Below are positions 38,751-49,984 of a DNA stretch of 64,000 nt, one piece after another (within the stretch, counting starts at the first letter, position 1; each line of letters starts with the position of its first letter). This stretch comes from Marchantia polymorpha subsp. ruderalis. Its lineage: Eukaryota; Streptophyta; Marchantiopsida; Marchantiales; Marchantiaceae. A model generated the notes under the pieces. That model was not told the DNA's origin, did no database searches, and worked only from the letters and a program-made list of their open reading frames with translations. The position numbers were made by a program, and so were the translations under genes. The stretch spans positions 30,916,001-30,980,000 of the forward strand of contig AP031354.1 in assembly GCA_037833965.1 (NCBI GenBank), read 5' to 3'.

Positions 38751-41230
38751 CTAAGCGCCTGCACGGAACCAAGCTACACTACTGCAATCTTCAGATCCGG
38801 TACTGCGCCTTCTGCGCGACGGACTGCCGCGCACTATCTCCCTACCCTGCCAATCTTCCGACCGGCTGCGCAACCCCAGCCGCCGAAGGACCCCAGTCAC
38901 TTCCGACTCCAAGTGCGCCATAGTATCGCGCGCACCCGACAAGAAGGCCTCTAATTTCCTCGCCACTCGCCGCCGACTCCGACTGTCACCCTCCGTCAAC
39001 GCCGCCGCCCGAAGCTCAAACTCCCTGAGCGTGATCTTCTCTTGTGCCGCCACTTCCCAGAGGGTATATCCTCTAAGACAGTGGGTCACCCGCGCCACCA
39101 ACTCTTCTCGCGTCCGATCCGCATCGCGCCGGCTGCTGCCTTCCACCTCTGCAAGCTGCATCTTCGCATCCGCGCGCTGCGCCCTCAATTCCGCGCACTC
39201 GGATTGCAAGTTGCGCAACAACTCCTCATCCGCCTTGCGCGTGCTTTGACCTTCCTCTAATGCGCGCGTCTGGCGCGCAAGCTCCTCTGTTAGAATGCGG
39301 TTTTGTCTCCGCTCTTCCTGCAATTCCAACTCAATCTTTGCCCGCATTAGCTCGACATCCTCCTGGGCTTTCGTCGCCGCATCCTCCCGCTGTTGTTGCA
39401 GGGTTGTTGTAGCCTCTTCGTGATCGCCAGGTGCTATTGGAGGGCAGTATTTCTCATCTCCAACGTTTGGCACCTAGTGGCCCAAATGGCCATCTTGCTC
39501 CTCGTCCTATTCCTGACTAACTCCACATAAGACTGCGGTTTTCTGGGGTTCGCGTACTTTGCTGCCTTGCGATTCAAATATCGCATGAGTGGCACTATCT
39601 GCTCGCACAGTACCCCTGTTGGCGTCCCACGCACAAAGTCCGCTTCCTGTTCTTCCGAACTCGTTTCATCCTCTGTTTCGAGGATTTCAGTCGCCACAGA
39701 AGCTCTTGGCGACTCCCTGGAACTGTGGCGCGCGGCAGCTTCCGCCGCGACTGCCGCTCCACTCCCTGCTAAAATATCCAAGGCAGTGGGGGATCCCACT
39801 GCCTGAGCTTCCGCTCCGGCTTGATCTCTTGTTCCCGAAGGGGTCGGCGCCGCAGTCTCTCTTGTCGCCTCTGCACCGCCCACTTCTGCTGCCTACTCCT
39901 CCGGCGCGATCTGCGCGGAAGGTGTCTTCGCCGGAGGTGTGTCCGCCGAAGGCGCCCGCACAATGGTCGCCGGGTTTGTCCGCTTCGCAGTCGGCGAATC
40001 TGGCCAACTCTCAGTTGACCGGCTCGCAGTCGGCCGACTAGCAGTTTTCCGACTGGCAGTCGGATCCACTCTGCATGTCTTTACTACACTTGGTCGCTTT
40101 GCTGAAGGCACTTCCTCAGAAGCGTCTTCTTCCGAAGACGACTTTTTGAGAGTCGTTGGCTCTGCAGCCAAACTCTCTTCTGCTTCCGGCCTGCTGTCCG
40201 GTTCCACACACTGTTCTCGCCGACCTGCAGTTGGCCGACCTTCAGTCGCCCGACTCGCAGTCGGCCGACTCTCAGTTCGCCTTTCTTCCGAAGGCATCCG
40301 CGCCTTCTGCGCAGAGGGGTTCACCGACCTCCCCAGAACCTGCGCGATTATCTCCTACTGCGTGGGCAGGACATTCCGCCGGACCGGAGTACGCCCGGTC
40401 TCCTCACTGCTAGTTGGCAACACCATCTTACGTGCCCTCTGTTTCGGCCGGCTGTGAAGCTCGTGGGTTGGCCGACTCCGGGTCGGCGCAGCGGGAGCTT
40501 CCGGCTGCCTGTCTTCTGGTCTCTCATCCCATTTCCGCTTCCGCGGTGCGCGCTCACTTCGATGCCCTTCTTCTGCTCTTGCCGGAGCCGGAGCTGGAGC
40601 TGGACTGGCAGGTGCTTCGTCCGGATCTGTGTCCACTTTAGCCTCCCGCAAGTATCTACCCGGATTACTCCGGGTCAGCAGCGGAAACCGCGCCCGCTCT
40701 GAAGCTGTCAAACATCCCATCGCTCGATAGAACACGATCAAGTAAGGCGAAAGATGATTGAGGGTCCCTCCTCTCTCTTCTTGCGCATGTTGGCGCGTCA
40801 CCTTCCACAGGAGCCGTGCCCAATGAACCGGAGCTCCTGACAACACTAGCTCCACAAATCCCACTTGCCAACCATGCATGTAGGCGGTCTTGGTCGGCTG
40901 CAATATTTGAAGCAATGCAGTCGCGACATTTCTCCGCAATCGATCTTTGTAATCCCACGTCCGGAAACCGTTCTCGGGATGCTTGCCAACTTTGAAGAGA
41001 TCATTGTAGGAGTTCTCTTCCTCCTTCGACACCTTCACGCTTTCGGTCTCGAAGAGGAGATACCCTTCCTCGCCTACACACCTTCCTAATACCTGCGCCC
41101 AGTGACTAATGTCCCACCTCTCAGGGTGGGGGCAGAATCCGCGCGAGGGCTAATGTTTCTCCCGCAAATATTCGTGCACCATCTCCGGACACGTCCAATT
41201 TCATCCCCACAGGAGGAAATCAAGCTTCAA
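38751..41230 (-). pseudogene. LTR-encoded ORF, decaying copy in the solo LTR
   Basis: The same protein as the 1,044-aa ORF at roughly half identity. Recognisable from the N-terminus are KLDFLLWG, ERWDISHWAQVLGRCVG, YKDRLRRNVATALLQILQP and GGTLNHLSPYLIVFY. Then come APRKRKW, a disordered middle with repeated RPTASR, EQIVPLMRYLNRKAAKYANP and the coiled coil (ILTEELARQTRALEEGQSTR) ending SVAWFRAGA. From 41,038 to 39,434 the frame is continuous apart from TAG codons near 40,355 and 39,893. Further stops lie near 41,150-41,200, including a TGA that replaces the Trp in LLWGWNY. One frameshift near 39,450 moves the coiled-coil part into another frame. The remaining similarity is at protein level. 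Confidence 0.85.
39995..40290. repeat. AGTCGGCCGACT-type palindromes inside the ORF relic
   Basis: GCAGTCGGCCGACTAGCAGT, CGACTGGCAGTCGG, AGTTGGCCGACC and CGCAGTCGGCCGACTCTCAG occur at about 40,010-40,065 and 40,225-40,280. They encode the repeated RPTASR of the disordered region. They take the place of the CCTGTGCACAGG palindromes of the other LTR subfamily. Confidence 0.8.
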
Positions 41231-42776
41231 CCTTGTCAACACATCTTGGAATGCGCGCAGACCGATCTGCGGCACTCTGAGTGGAGACACTCGCAGCTGG
41301 GGGACCTTCGACATATTTCTCGCTCTCCCTGCACACACAGACGATCTTTCCTCCTGCTCGATCTCTCACAATCGCCGCAGCGCGTCGGCCGCTCAGACAC
41401 TAACTGAAATCGCTCTCTCCCCCTTGCGCGCTCAATTTCTCTATTCGCAAACTCTCTGCAAGGTCCGTCAAGGTCCTCGCGCAACTCGCCTCTGCGCGCC
41501 TGGTTGCTACGCACTCCTTCCTACTCGCTGATTCCTGCACTCTCTCCAACTCACTGAAGTTCTCTCTGCCCGATTGAGCTGCGCGTCTCAAGCTCTGAAG
41601 CTGGAAAACTCACAATCAAGAATGAGAGAATGAGAGTGGAGAGCAGACTTTTCTTCTCCGAATTCAAGATCGCACAACGCTCTTCGTAGGCAGTGGGTAC
41701 AATCAAACTTGATTACGCAGCCGGCTATACGGCATAACGGTTCTCCCTCGCATGCTCGAATTCACGACTCCGCACTGCGCGCATTCGCATGTGTGAACGT
41801 TGAATTCTCCCGCCGCCATTGTCCTCCGGCTCTGAGTTTGCCATCGCCGAGGGCTTCCGGACTCGAGTTCGCCGCGGTGGAGCGTACGCTCCGACTATGT
41901 TGTCTTTTCTCAACCTGCCCATCGCCGGGGGCGTATCGCCGAAGGCGTACTCCTTCTCCGTCGGCGCCTCGCTGGAGGCGCACATCAAGTCAGCGCGAAT
42001 TACGCCGACACGTACTCGTACAACTTCTTTTGTCCGTTCTGCCCCGCATATCGCCGACGGTGCGTATCCCGCCGGCGCCAATTATGCCAGCGCACCCGCC
42101 TGTCCGCGCCACGTCAGAGGCGTACATCAGGCCGGCGCTTCTATTCTGTCGCATAGCCGCCGAAGGCGCTTCCGCCTCCGACTTGATCTCCTCTCATGAG
42201 CGCGTGGTTCCGCCGAAGGCGCATCGCCGAAGGCGTACGGGGGTCCTTCCCGAATGTGAACCCTAGCGCGAACAGCGCATCGCCGGATGCGAGTTTACCG
42301 ACGCTCATAACTTCCTCGTCCCTGATCCATCTTAGGCGCTCTCGGGCTCGTTAGAACAAGCGTCCCGAGCTCTTTCCAATGAGACCTTAACCAAATAGAA
42401 CTACGGTGAATCCTGATTGTTATGAAGGTTCCTCTCCCGCGCCAACGGCACATCGCCGAAGGCACACTCCCGGTCGAAAGCATTCAGAGGTCCTTGCCGG
42501 CTTCAGACGTTTTCAGCGACATCTCTTCCGGAGGTGTCTGTGCCGGAAGCGTGCCTTCCCTAAGCGCCGGAGGCGCGTGGGTAAAGACACCTCAGAAAAG
42601 GAGATCTTGCCAAAGGCGCCGAAGGCGTTTGGCGCCGTGATTCTTTGTGACCCGCGATCTCCTCAATACACTCTATTTAACGTACCATTTCCTAACTACA
42701 GACACTGCTTCGGTACTTCTTTTTCAAATTTGTTTAAATTCTGCAAAAAAAACAAAAAGTGTGTTACCACACCTTT

Positions 42777-44110
42777 CTTAGAAAACTGTGGTTGAGCATC
42801 AAGTCACCCTCAAACTTAAAAGCATGTTTGTTTACATGAAGCTAGTAAATTCAATCTTATGTGTTAAGTCTCTCTAGATGCCTGCCAGTTTGGTACTAAC
42901 AGTCCCACACAACCGTCCCTGGTGTTTGCGAGTGAGGGGCAATAGCTTGTGCCTCTTTCAAATGCAAGCTCATCGTTCTCAAACTTGAATTGACTTTGTG
43001 ACATCCAATGTTTTGTCGTGAGAAGTGTCAACTTCAAATTGTTTGAGAGATTCACCACAAAGTTGTGCTATTCTCTGTCTCAACTCCATCACTCCTAGGT
43101 ATCCAGAAAGAGAGTTCCTAGGGTTGTCTCCTTTCGAGTTTCAATCACAAAAGTACTACTATCTCTCCTTACAATCTTGTCAATCTAGTCATATCTCCAT
43201 GTTTAGTTTTTAGTCTTCCCTGTTCCAATCGCCTGTCTCAAGGCATATGGTCTCTAGATATGTCAAACGTATGCGAGAGATTCTTTGACAAGGTTGAGAG
43301 AAATACAAAAGTGAGAACCCATACATGTTGTCCGCGAGTTGACAGTTGGAAGATATCCTTCTGACTTGAGAGATGCGCGGAGGGATGGATTTACCTCATT
43401 ACTGCACAACAAAGAAGGCAGAAATGAGATTCAAAGTAACACACACTTTGCATAGACAGAGTCACGCAGGAAGGCGCTGGGGAACGAGGGAGAAAGAAAG
43501 TACAAGAGGGGGTGGACAAAATGAGAGAGGGAGTGGAGATCTTCACCTGACTTGAGGAATCGAACTACCGTACAATAGATCTGCACCGAAGGCATGTTGA
43601 AGACGGAAAGAAGCTGGATCTGACTTACGTTGACATGGTTGTGACGGAGAATAATAAGTTGTACCATTCGACTAAATGCAAGTGCTCACATTTTTTACAA
43701 GGAAGAGAAATTTCTTCCTGGGAAACGTCGTCTCCCCTTGGTGAACAATGGGAGTATGTGAATGGCTTTTGGTGCTAACATTCTATTTTGGTGAAGACAT
43801 TGATGACGATGGTCGTTGAATGCACTGGGCAATACATGATGGAGTTAATTGACTCTGCCTGGAGCTGACGTGAACACTGTACACGGGCAAGCAAGCAAGC
43901 CGGCAAGCATAGCCTTTGTTATGAACTCTTTTTGCAATTACAAAAAGTTGCAACTTTTACACAGGTCGGAGCTGCAATCAAAAGTTTGAAGATATCTCCT
44001 CTCTGTGACAACGTGGTCACTTCTTTTCTGCAATTATGGGTACATTCACTGTACCCTTAGCTGCCTAGTGTTCAAAACCTTTATCAAACCGCAAAAGCTC
44101 ATCAAGCAGT
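42777..44110. other. No recognisable gene
   Basis: Flank of the solo LTR. Short frames at 43,025-43,213 (+) and 43,431-43,667 (-) show no known motif. The sequence has moderate GC and no clear repeats. Confidence 0.4.
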
Positions 44111-44911
44111 ACTTTGAGAGATCTTTGGGCTACAGTGCGCACGGGCAGTGTACATGACGTCGAAATAGCTCTGCTCCATTTGAAAAAACAAAATGGGTTT
44201 GTCCACGAGAAAAATGCTTTCGGCTCCACTGCACTTCACATTGTTGCATGGAGGAATCATCTCCCTGTTGTAAGGAGGTTGTTAGCTGCCATAGTCGATC
44301 CTAACACACGCAATGGAGAATCAGGATGGAACAGTTTTCATAGGGCTCTTCACTTTGGCCACCTTGCTGTTGTTGCTGGATTGCTCATTGAGCAATCAGG
44401 CTGGCGCATCTTTGATTCTTGAGGACTCTTAGGGCCGGACTCCTATCGACCTTACCTCGGGTCCCTTGAAGCAGTCATTGCTTACTCAACATTTACAGGT
44501 GCAAAGGAAGTGTTAAGTTGGGCCAACGGCTCCAATTATCAGCTGGGAATTGGAACCACCAGTATCCTAAGAGTACCAGCCCGTGTAGACGCTCTGCAAG
44601 GATGTGACATTGTTTTTGTTGCCGCAGCAAAATTCCACAGTGTCGCATTAACAGCTACCGGTGAAGTATATTCATGGGGCTTTGGACGGAGCGGTCATTT
44701 GAGACATCCGGATTTTGACATTCACAGTGGGCAGGTTGCAGTCATCACTCCTCGCAAGATTACGAACAGCTTTGGCTGGCGACCTGTTAGGGTAATAGCT
44801 GTAGCAAAACACCATACTATTGTGGCAACAGACGGTAAAGAAGCATATACTTGGGGTTCAAACATAGAGGGCCGGCTTGGAAACCCACCCATTCAGAGGG
44901 TAGTAACTTAG
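44111..44911 (+). pseudogene. Ankyrin-RCC1 protein fragment
   Basis: The first part encodes ankyrin repeats (DLWATVRTGSVHDVEIALLH, STALHIVAWRNHLPVVRRLL, FHRALHFGHLAVVAGLL). After a TGA at 44,420 and a frameshift, it continues with RCC1 blades (LSWANGSNYQLGIGT, AAKFHSVALTATGEVYSWGF, AAKFH/AKHHTIVATDGKEAYTWG). This order is that of plant ankyrin-RCC1-BTB proteins related to IBtk, thought to act as ubiquitin-ligase adaptors. It stops after GSNIEGRLG where further RCC1 repeats and BTB domains should follow. An acceptor-like CATCAAGCAG precedes it. Confidence 0.75.
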
Positions 44912-45879
44912 TGCTACTCTCAAAAGTTGGTTTTTCTGATTGATTTAGAGTGTATGTACTCTAGATAGTTGGTGTGTGTGGAGTTAGAGTGCAAGCACTC
45001 TTGATAGTTGGTGTGAGTGAAGTCAAAGTGTAGGAGAGGAGCTGCATCCTCAACAGTGAGTGTTTTGTGGATTCAGAAAGCACTCCCAACAGTTGAACTC
45101 TCAGTAGTGCTGCTTTCTGGGGTTGGGTAAGACAATGGGGAGTTGTGGTGGCTAGGGTAGCTATATGTGTACGCTTGGATCCCTACCCGGACTACAACGC
45201 TAAGGGTGGAAGATAAGAGCTCACACCAATGTATTATTGCCAATTCAAGATCACACAATATCTCCACTAATCACTCAAATAACTGAATGCGTCGGATCAA
45301 TCTACACAACTACAAAATTTGCTTTAGAAATGCAATTAGTAGTGTAAATGCCATTAAGTTGGAGAATATTTTAGAGAGTGGCTAGTGCAAGACTGGTAGA
45401 GACTTGGTAAATACAATATTAGTTAATTCAATTCTAATATCTTGAGTGTATAGCAAGTATTGAATCATCGTCTTTGTGAGAAATAGAAAGTAGATGTATT
45501 TCATAAATTTGTAAGTTTTGATCTATGAAAATCTACAAGGTGGACAATCACAGAAAAGTACTTCACAAATAATTTAAGCAAGTAACATATATACTACAAG
45601 AATCAAGATGTGTTGCTTTTTCAGAAGTCTATGTGTAAACTTTTGGAACTAATTAACTTGAATATTTCTGATAAATTAATAAAAAAAATTTGAGTCTAGC
45701 ATGTGGCATAGGTTTGATAAGGAGTGATTTGTGGCAGATAAAATGGGTTTTTTTCATAGTAATCTCTGTATAATATTATAGTATTGAGCAAATGTCCTTT
45801 GTGAATCAGTTTAAGAGTAAACATATTTGAGATACATATCTGTTGGTCTATGACAACCTAAGATTTTTGATATGCTAGT

Positions 45880-45883
<4 letters not shown>
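44912..45883. other. No gene; short imperfect repeats at the start
   Basis: About 44,945-45,050 has three imperfect GAGTGTA...CTC..GATAGTTGGTGTG blocks. The remainder is AT-rich without coding signal. Confidence 0.35.

Positions 45884-45950
<67 letters not shown>
45884..45950. repeat. (TA)n microsatellite
   Basis: About 32 uninterrupted TA units, ending in TGTATGTATATA. Confidence 0.95.
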
Positions 45951-45957
<7 letters not shown>

Positions 45958-46070
45958 ATATGGATATACATTACTGACTATGTGAATAGCAAACCTTGTT
46001 GCCACGTGTATTGCTAACTTTGGACTTATTATGTAGACAACTAGAAATAGTTTTTTTGTTGATTACAAAG

Positions 46071-47698
46071 TGTAATGACAGATAAATACCAAAATGGAGC
46101 ATAATGTTAAAGATCCGATCCCACAAGGACAAAAACAACACAAAGAGTACCGATTGTCACGTATTTAACAGTCTATTGAGGAGTTTGAATTCTCAGGCTA
46201 CTGTCACTCCCATAAATACTGCAGGTGTTTGACTAAGAGATCACTCGGAGGACACACAAAGCAGCGTAAAGCACACACACACACCTGAAACAAATAAATG
46301 CAAAACTCGATCGGGACCTCAGGACCTCAACTTAAGATTCAGGAGGAAAATTTTCCAAGAAGTACACTCAGAGGACCTGTAGCTAGCGGCCAACTACGAA
46401 TTTGCTTAAATCCTGTCACTAGCCAAACGCTATTTCAGAACATTCGAATTAGAGCTCCTACTTCGGATGCGGTACCTTCGTTAAACCGAAGTCACTCTTA
46501 CGCGCTGAACAACACACTCAACTGACAAAACGCGCAGAGAATACAGAAGTCCGAAACTGAGAAAACTAAATTGAGAAAAGACCCCTAAGTCCAACGTCTC
46601 GGACTACTTTATTCCTAACTACCAAAAACTATCATCTGTTGCGGTGCGAGCACCGAACAGGTCCTACGCCTTCGGGATTGGCAGTTGCCACCCCCTCTAA
46701 TCTCCGCTCTAAACCTAATCTTTGCAAAACGTCTACTAATTCTACCTCTAACTTTGCTACCGCGTCTCGTGATCTGATAAGATACGATTCTAACTTCTTG
46801 GACAGCGGAAGGTGTCTGCGTCCACTCTTCTTGATTAACTCGACAGCACGTTGTTCAATCTCGCGTAACCGAAGCCCGTTGTGAGATTCAATCTGCCACA
46901 GCGCGTATCCGCGCAAACATTGCTCCACGTGCGCAGTTAAGGCTTCACTCGTTTCTTCCGATAACTGCCGAATCTTCCCCTCGGCCTCCGTCAATTTTGC
47001 CTCCACCTCGCATAACTTCTCTTTCGCTTGTGACCGTTGCGTCCTCAACTCTCCACACTGCGCTTGCAATTTCTCAATTAACTCCAGGTCAGCGATCCGC
47101 GCGGCTTTGTACTCGGATAGCTTCTTTGTCTTTATCGCCAACTCGGCCTGGTACTCTCGCTTTGCTTCCTCTGCGGCGGCCTGCAATTCACTTACCTTTA
47201 AGGACTCCGCGTCGTATGCGGTTTGGCAGGCTTCCAATCTCTTCAGAAGGTCTACGCTGTCGCACTTAGCCCTCTTCAGGTCTTCACAAAGACTGTCACT
47301 AGCTTGCTCCGCCTTCCATCACCTTTCAACTTCCTCAGTCAGCTTCCTTAGGAGTGCCTAGTACTTGGCTTCTATCGGTGGACTCTTGCGTTACTTGGCA
47401 GCGACCTCAAGAGCCAACTCTTGCTTAACCCGCGTCCGGTTGCACACTATCTCCACGTAGGACTCACCGGGGGTGCCTTCGGCGTACTTCTCCCGCTTCC
47501 GGTCGAGAAAATGTAGCAACGGTAGCACCTACACACTCATCACGTCAACGGCACCCAAGGCTGCCGACTGTGCTTCTTTTGCTGAGGGTTCCTCACCCTT
47601 CTCCAATATGATGGTATCAGTGGAGGTCCAAGGTGATGTCGCCTTCTGTGGTTCACCCTCGGCCAGACAGCCAGATCACTTCGTGGTCTCGATCTTGT
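46071..47698 (-). mobile_element. Truncated LTR fragment (subfamily ending TGTCATTACA)
   Basis: On the minus strand it ends in TGTCATTACA at 46,071, matching the LTR end at 48,784 and, more distantly, the TTATTACA end of the other LTRs. It keeps the R-U5 block (GAGAATTCAAACTCCTC) and the C-terminal part of the LTR ORF. It breaks off at 47,698 at a telomere-like motif. Confidence 0.75.
46632..47545 (-). pseudogene. LTR-encoded ORF relic, coiled-coil end (copy 3)
   Basis: 201 open codons (47,237-46,632) encode the coiled coil and tail (IEKLQAQCGELRTQRSQAKE, VEQCLRGYALWQIESHNGLR, LSKKLESYLIRSRDAVAKLE, VLQRLGLERR). Upstream, with stops, VLPLLHFLDRKREKYAEG and VEIVCNRTRVK match the block before the coil in the intact element. 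The motif LRGYALW / LKGYAHW and the KLESYL / KLEAFL block are the best-conserved positions across copies. Confidence 0.8.
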
Positions 47699-47719
47699 TA
47701 ACCCTAAACCCTAAACCCT
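47699..47719. repeat. Interstitial telomere-like repeat
   Basis: TAACCCTAAACCCTAAACCC, followed by TA: just under three units of the plant telomere repeat CCCTAAA. It sits exactly between two different LTR fragments. Confidence 0.8.
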
Positions 47720-48783
47720 AGATCCATACCACAAAGTGGTCTGGATCTCGTAATCCACATAACCGCGAAGACAACGTTCTACTCTAGTAGTGAAGCCGGC
47801 AACTATCTTCTGCTCTAGACGTCCAATGGTCGTCTCCGTCTCCATCAATCTTGCCTAAGTAGTAGCCAACTGACTCTCAACTACTGACAGTTGAGATCGC
47901 AAACTTCTACATTCGGCATCCAACACTCTCCTACACTCCAACTCCAAAGATCTAGTAGCATTGCAGGAAGCTAATCCTTGCTTTTTAAAGAGCTTCTACG
48001 GGAGTCGTCAACCGCTGATATGTCGTCAGACGCTATGTTAGTCCCTCCGCACGCAAAAATTTCCTCTCAAACTTACCCCGAGACTCCTCCTATCCATCTC
48101 GAAGTTCCTCCTTTGCCTTCTGAACTGCGCAGACTTCACCCCAAAGATCTTTGCACTCCTGTTCCTTCTATGTACGAAGTCTCCTTTCGGCCATTAACTC
48201 TCGCTGAAGATCTTCACACTCCTACTGCTTTGCCCAAAGTCGCTCTTCTTGCTCTTGTATGGTAACTGTCGCAACCACACACTCAAAAGTCAAGGTTTTG
48301 ATCCGTTCGGTCACTCAAGCGGTTGTTGCCGCCTTTGCCATCGTTTTTTTGCGCACCAACTCTACAAAAGAACCCGCCGAAGACGCTGGCATTGAGTACT
48401 TTAGCATTTTCCTATCCAAGTACTTCACCAACAGAACAAACGCTTACTCAAGAGATCTGACATATTCATCTCTGCTGCCTTTGGCTCACAGGCAAAAGGT
48501 CTTTTGCCCCTGTCAAACGCCACTGTCCTGAAGACACCTGACATGAAGACAACAACAATTCATCTATAACCGTATCTCAACTGCCACTATTAATTGCTCC
48601 AAAGGTACTTTGTTCGGAGGAGGAACCTCTGAAGAGCTTTCCATCCTCTCTCACACATCTGAAGATCTTTCGTCCGCCAGCCGAAGGTCTTTCCCCGAAG
48701 TCGGGCCCGGTTGATCCGAAGTTTTTGTTTCGATTTTGTCTTCTCTCTCTTCTCCTTTTTCCAAGGGTCTCTTCTTAGGTACC
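47720..48783 (-). mobile_element. Second diverged LTR fragment with ORF relic
   Basis: On the minus strand it repeats the ORF order from upstream of the coil to mid-coil: LLVKYLDRKMLKYSMP, FVELVRKKTMAKA, QEQEERLWAKQ, ECRSLRSQLSVVESQLATT and VERCLRGYVDYEIQTTLW, with several stops. It ends at the telomere-like motif and is cut on the other side by the LTR end at 48,784. It is more diverged than its neighbours. Confidence 0.7.
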
Positions 48784-49735
48784 TGTAATGACAGATAAAT
48801 ATCAAAATGGAGCATAATGGTAAAGATTCGATCCCACGAGGACAGAAACAACACAAAGAGTACCAATTGTCACGTATTTAACATTCTATTGAGGAGTTTG
48901 AATTCTCAGGCTATTGTCACTCCAAAAAATAATGCAGGTTTTTGACTCAGAGGTCACTTGGAGGACACACAATGCAGCGTAATTCACACATACCTGAAAC
49001 AAGTAATTGCAAAACTCAGAGGTCGATCAGGACCTCAACTTAAGATTCAGAGGGGAAATTTCCCAAGGAGTACACTCAGAGGACCTGCAGGCAGCGGCCA
49101 ATTGCAAATTCGCTTAAATCCTGTCACTTGCCAAACGCTCTTTCAGAACATTTGAATTGGAGCTCCTACTTCGGATGCGGCACCTTTGTCTAACCGAAGT
49201 CACTTTCACGCGGTGATCAACACACTCAACTCACAAAACGCGTAGAGAATACAGATGTCCAAATTGAGAAACTAAATTGAGAAAAGAATTCCAAGGCCAA
49301 CGCCTTGGACTACTTTTTTCCTACCAAAAACTGTCACCTGCTCTGATGCGAGCAGCGAACGGGTCCTAGGCCTGCGGAATCGGCACTTGCCGCTCCGTCT
49401 AACCTCCGCTCTAGACCTAATCTTCTCAAAACGTTTACTAATTCTACCTCTAATTTTGCTACCGCGTCCCACGATCTGGTAAGATACGACTCAAGCTTAT
49501 TGGATAACCGATGATGCATCTGCCTGCTTCTCACTATCAATTTGGCTGCACGGTGCTGAATCTCGTGTAACCAAAGCCTGTTGTGGGATTTGATCTGCCA
49601 CAACACGTATCCGCGCAAACATCGCTCCACTCTTACAGTTAAGGCCTTCAAAAAACCTGGCCGATTCGCAATCTGCCAATTTCTTGGCCCAATTCGTCAA
49701 CTCTTCTTCGTGCTTCTTGTGATGCCTAGTTTTTT
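48784..49735 (-). mobile_element. Third LTR fragment
   Basis: On the minus strand it ends in TGTCATTACA at 48,784. It carries R-U5 and the ORF tail (VERCLRGYVLWQIKSHNRLW, LSNKLESYLTRSWDAVAKLE, VLRRLGLERR). It resembles 46,071-46,900 closely, so it is the same subfamily. It is truncated near 49,735. The order 46.1-49.7 suggests nested or recombined elements. Confidence 0.75.
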
Positions 49736-49984
49736 TGTTTGTCTTCAGAAAAACAATAAACCCTAAACATATTTGTGTAGAAGGTAGACATATTAGTTAG
49801 AAGAAGTAGATTTAGAGGAGTTATGATAGAATTAGTTAGAATTTGCCTACGGCCGAAGATCTTCGGATCTTCGGCGCAGCATTTTTCTGGACAGTGCAAG
49901 ATCTAAGTCTTCGGCAAAGACATCAAAATCAATTTGAATTGCGCAACGGGCGGGAAGACGTTTGCACGCGTCAAGTATTCTACT
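49736..49984. other. Junction between LTR fragments and spacer array
   Basis: There is no gene. A short palindromic stretch CCGAAGATCTTCGGATCTTC lies at about 49,853-49,872. Confidence 0.4.

Larger units (their letters stand above)
37671..42771 (-). mobile_element. Solo LTR (5,101 bp) of an ORF-bearing retrotransposon
   Basis: Reading the minus strand it begins TGTGGTAACACAC and ends GGTTATTACA, matching the termini of the 16.6-kb element. It is flanked by CCTTT at 37,666-37,670 and 42,772-42,776, a perfect 5-bp target duplication. No internal gag-pol is present. R-U5 (37,671-38,700), the TATA position, the ORF (38,751 to ~41,600) and the palindrome-rich U3 start (to 42,771) are colinear with the intact element but strongly diverged, so it is a related subfamily or a much older copy. 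Solo LTRs arise by recombination between the two LTRs. Confidence 0.92.

Noticed and set aside
45811-46005. 64-codon frame over the TA repeat
   Set aside because: Artefact of the (TA)n microsatellite (repeated YI).
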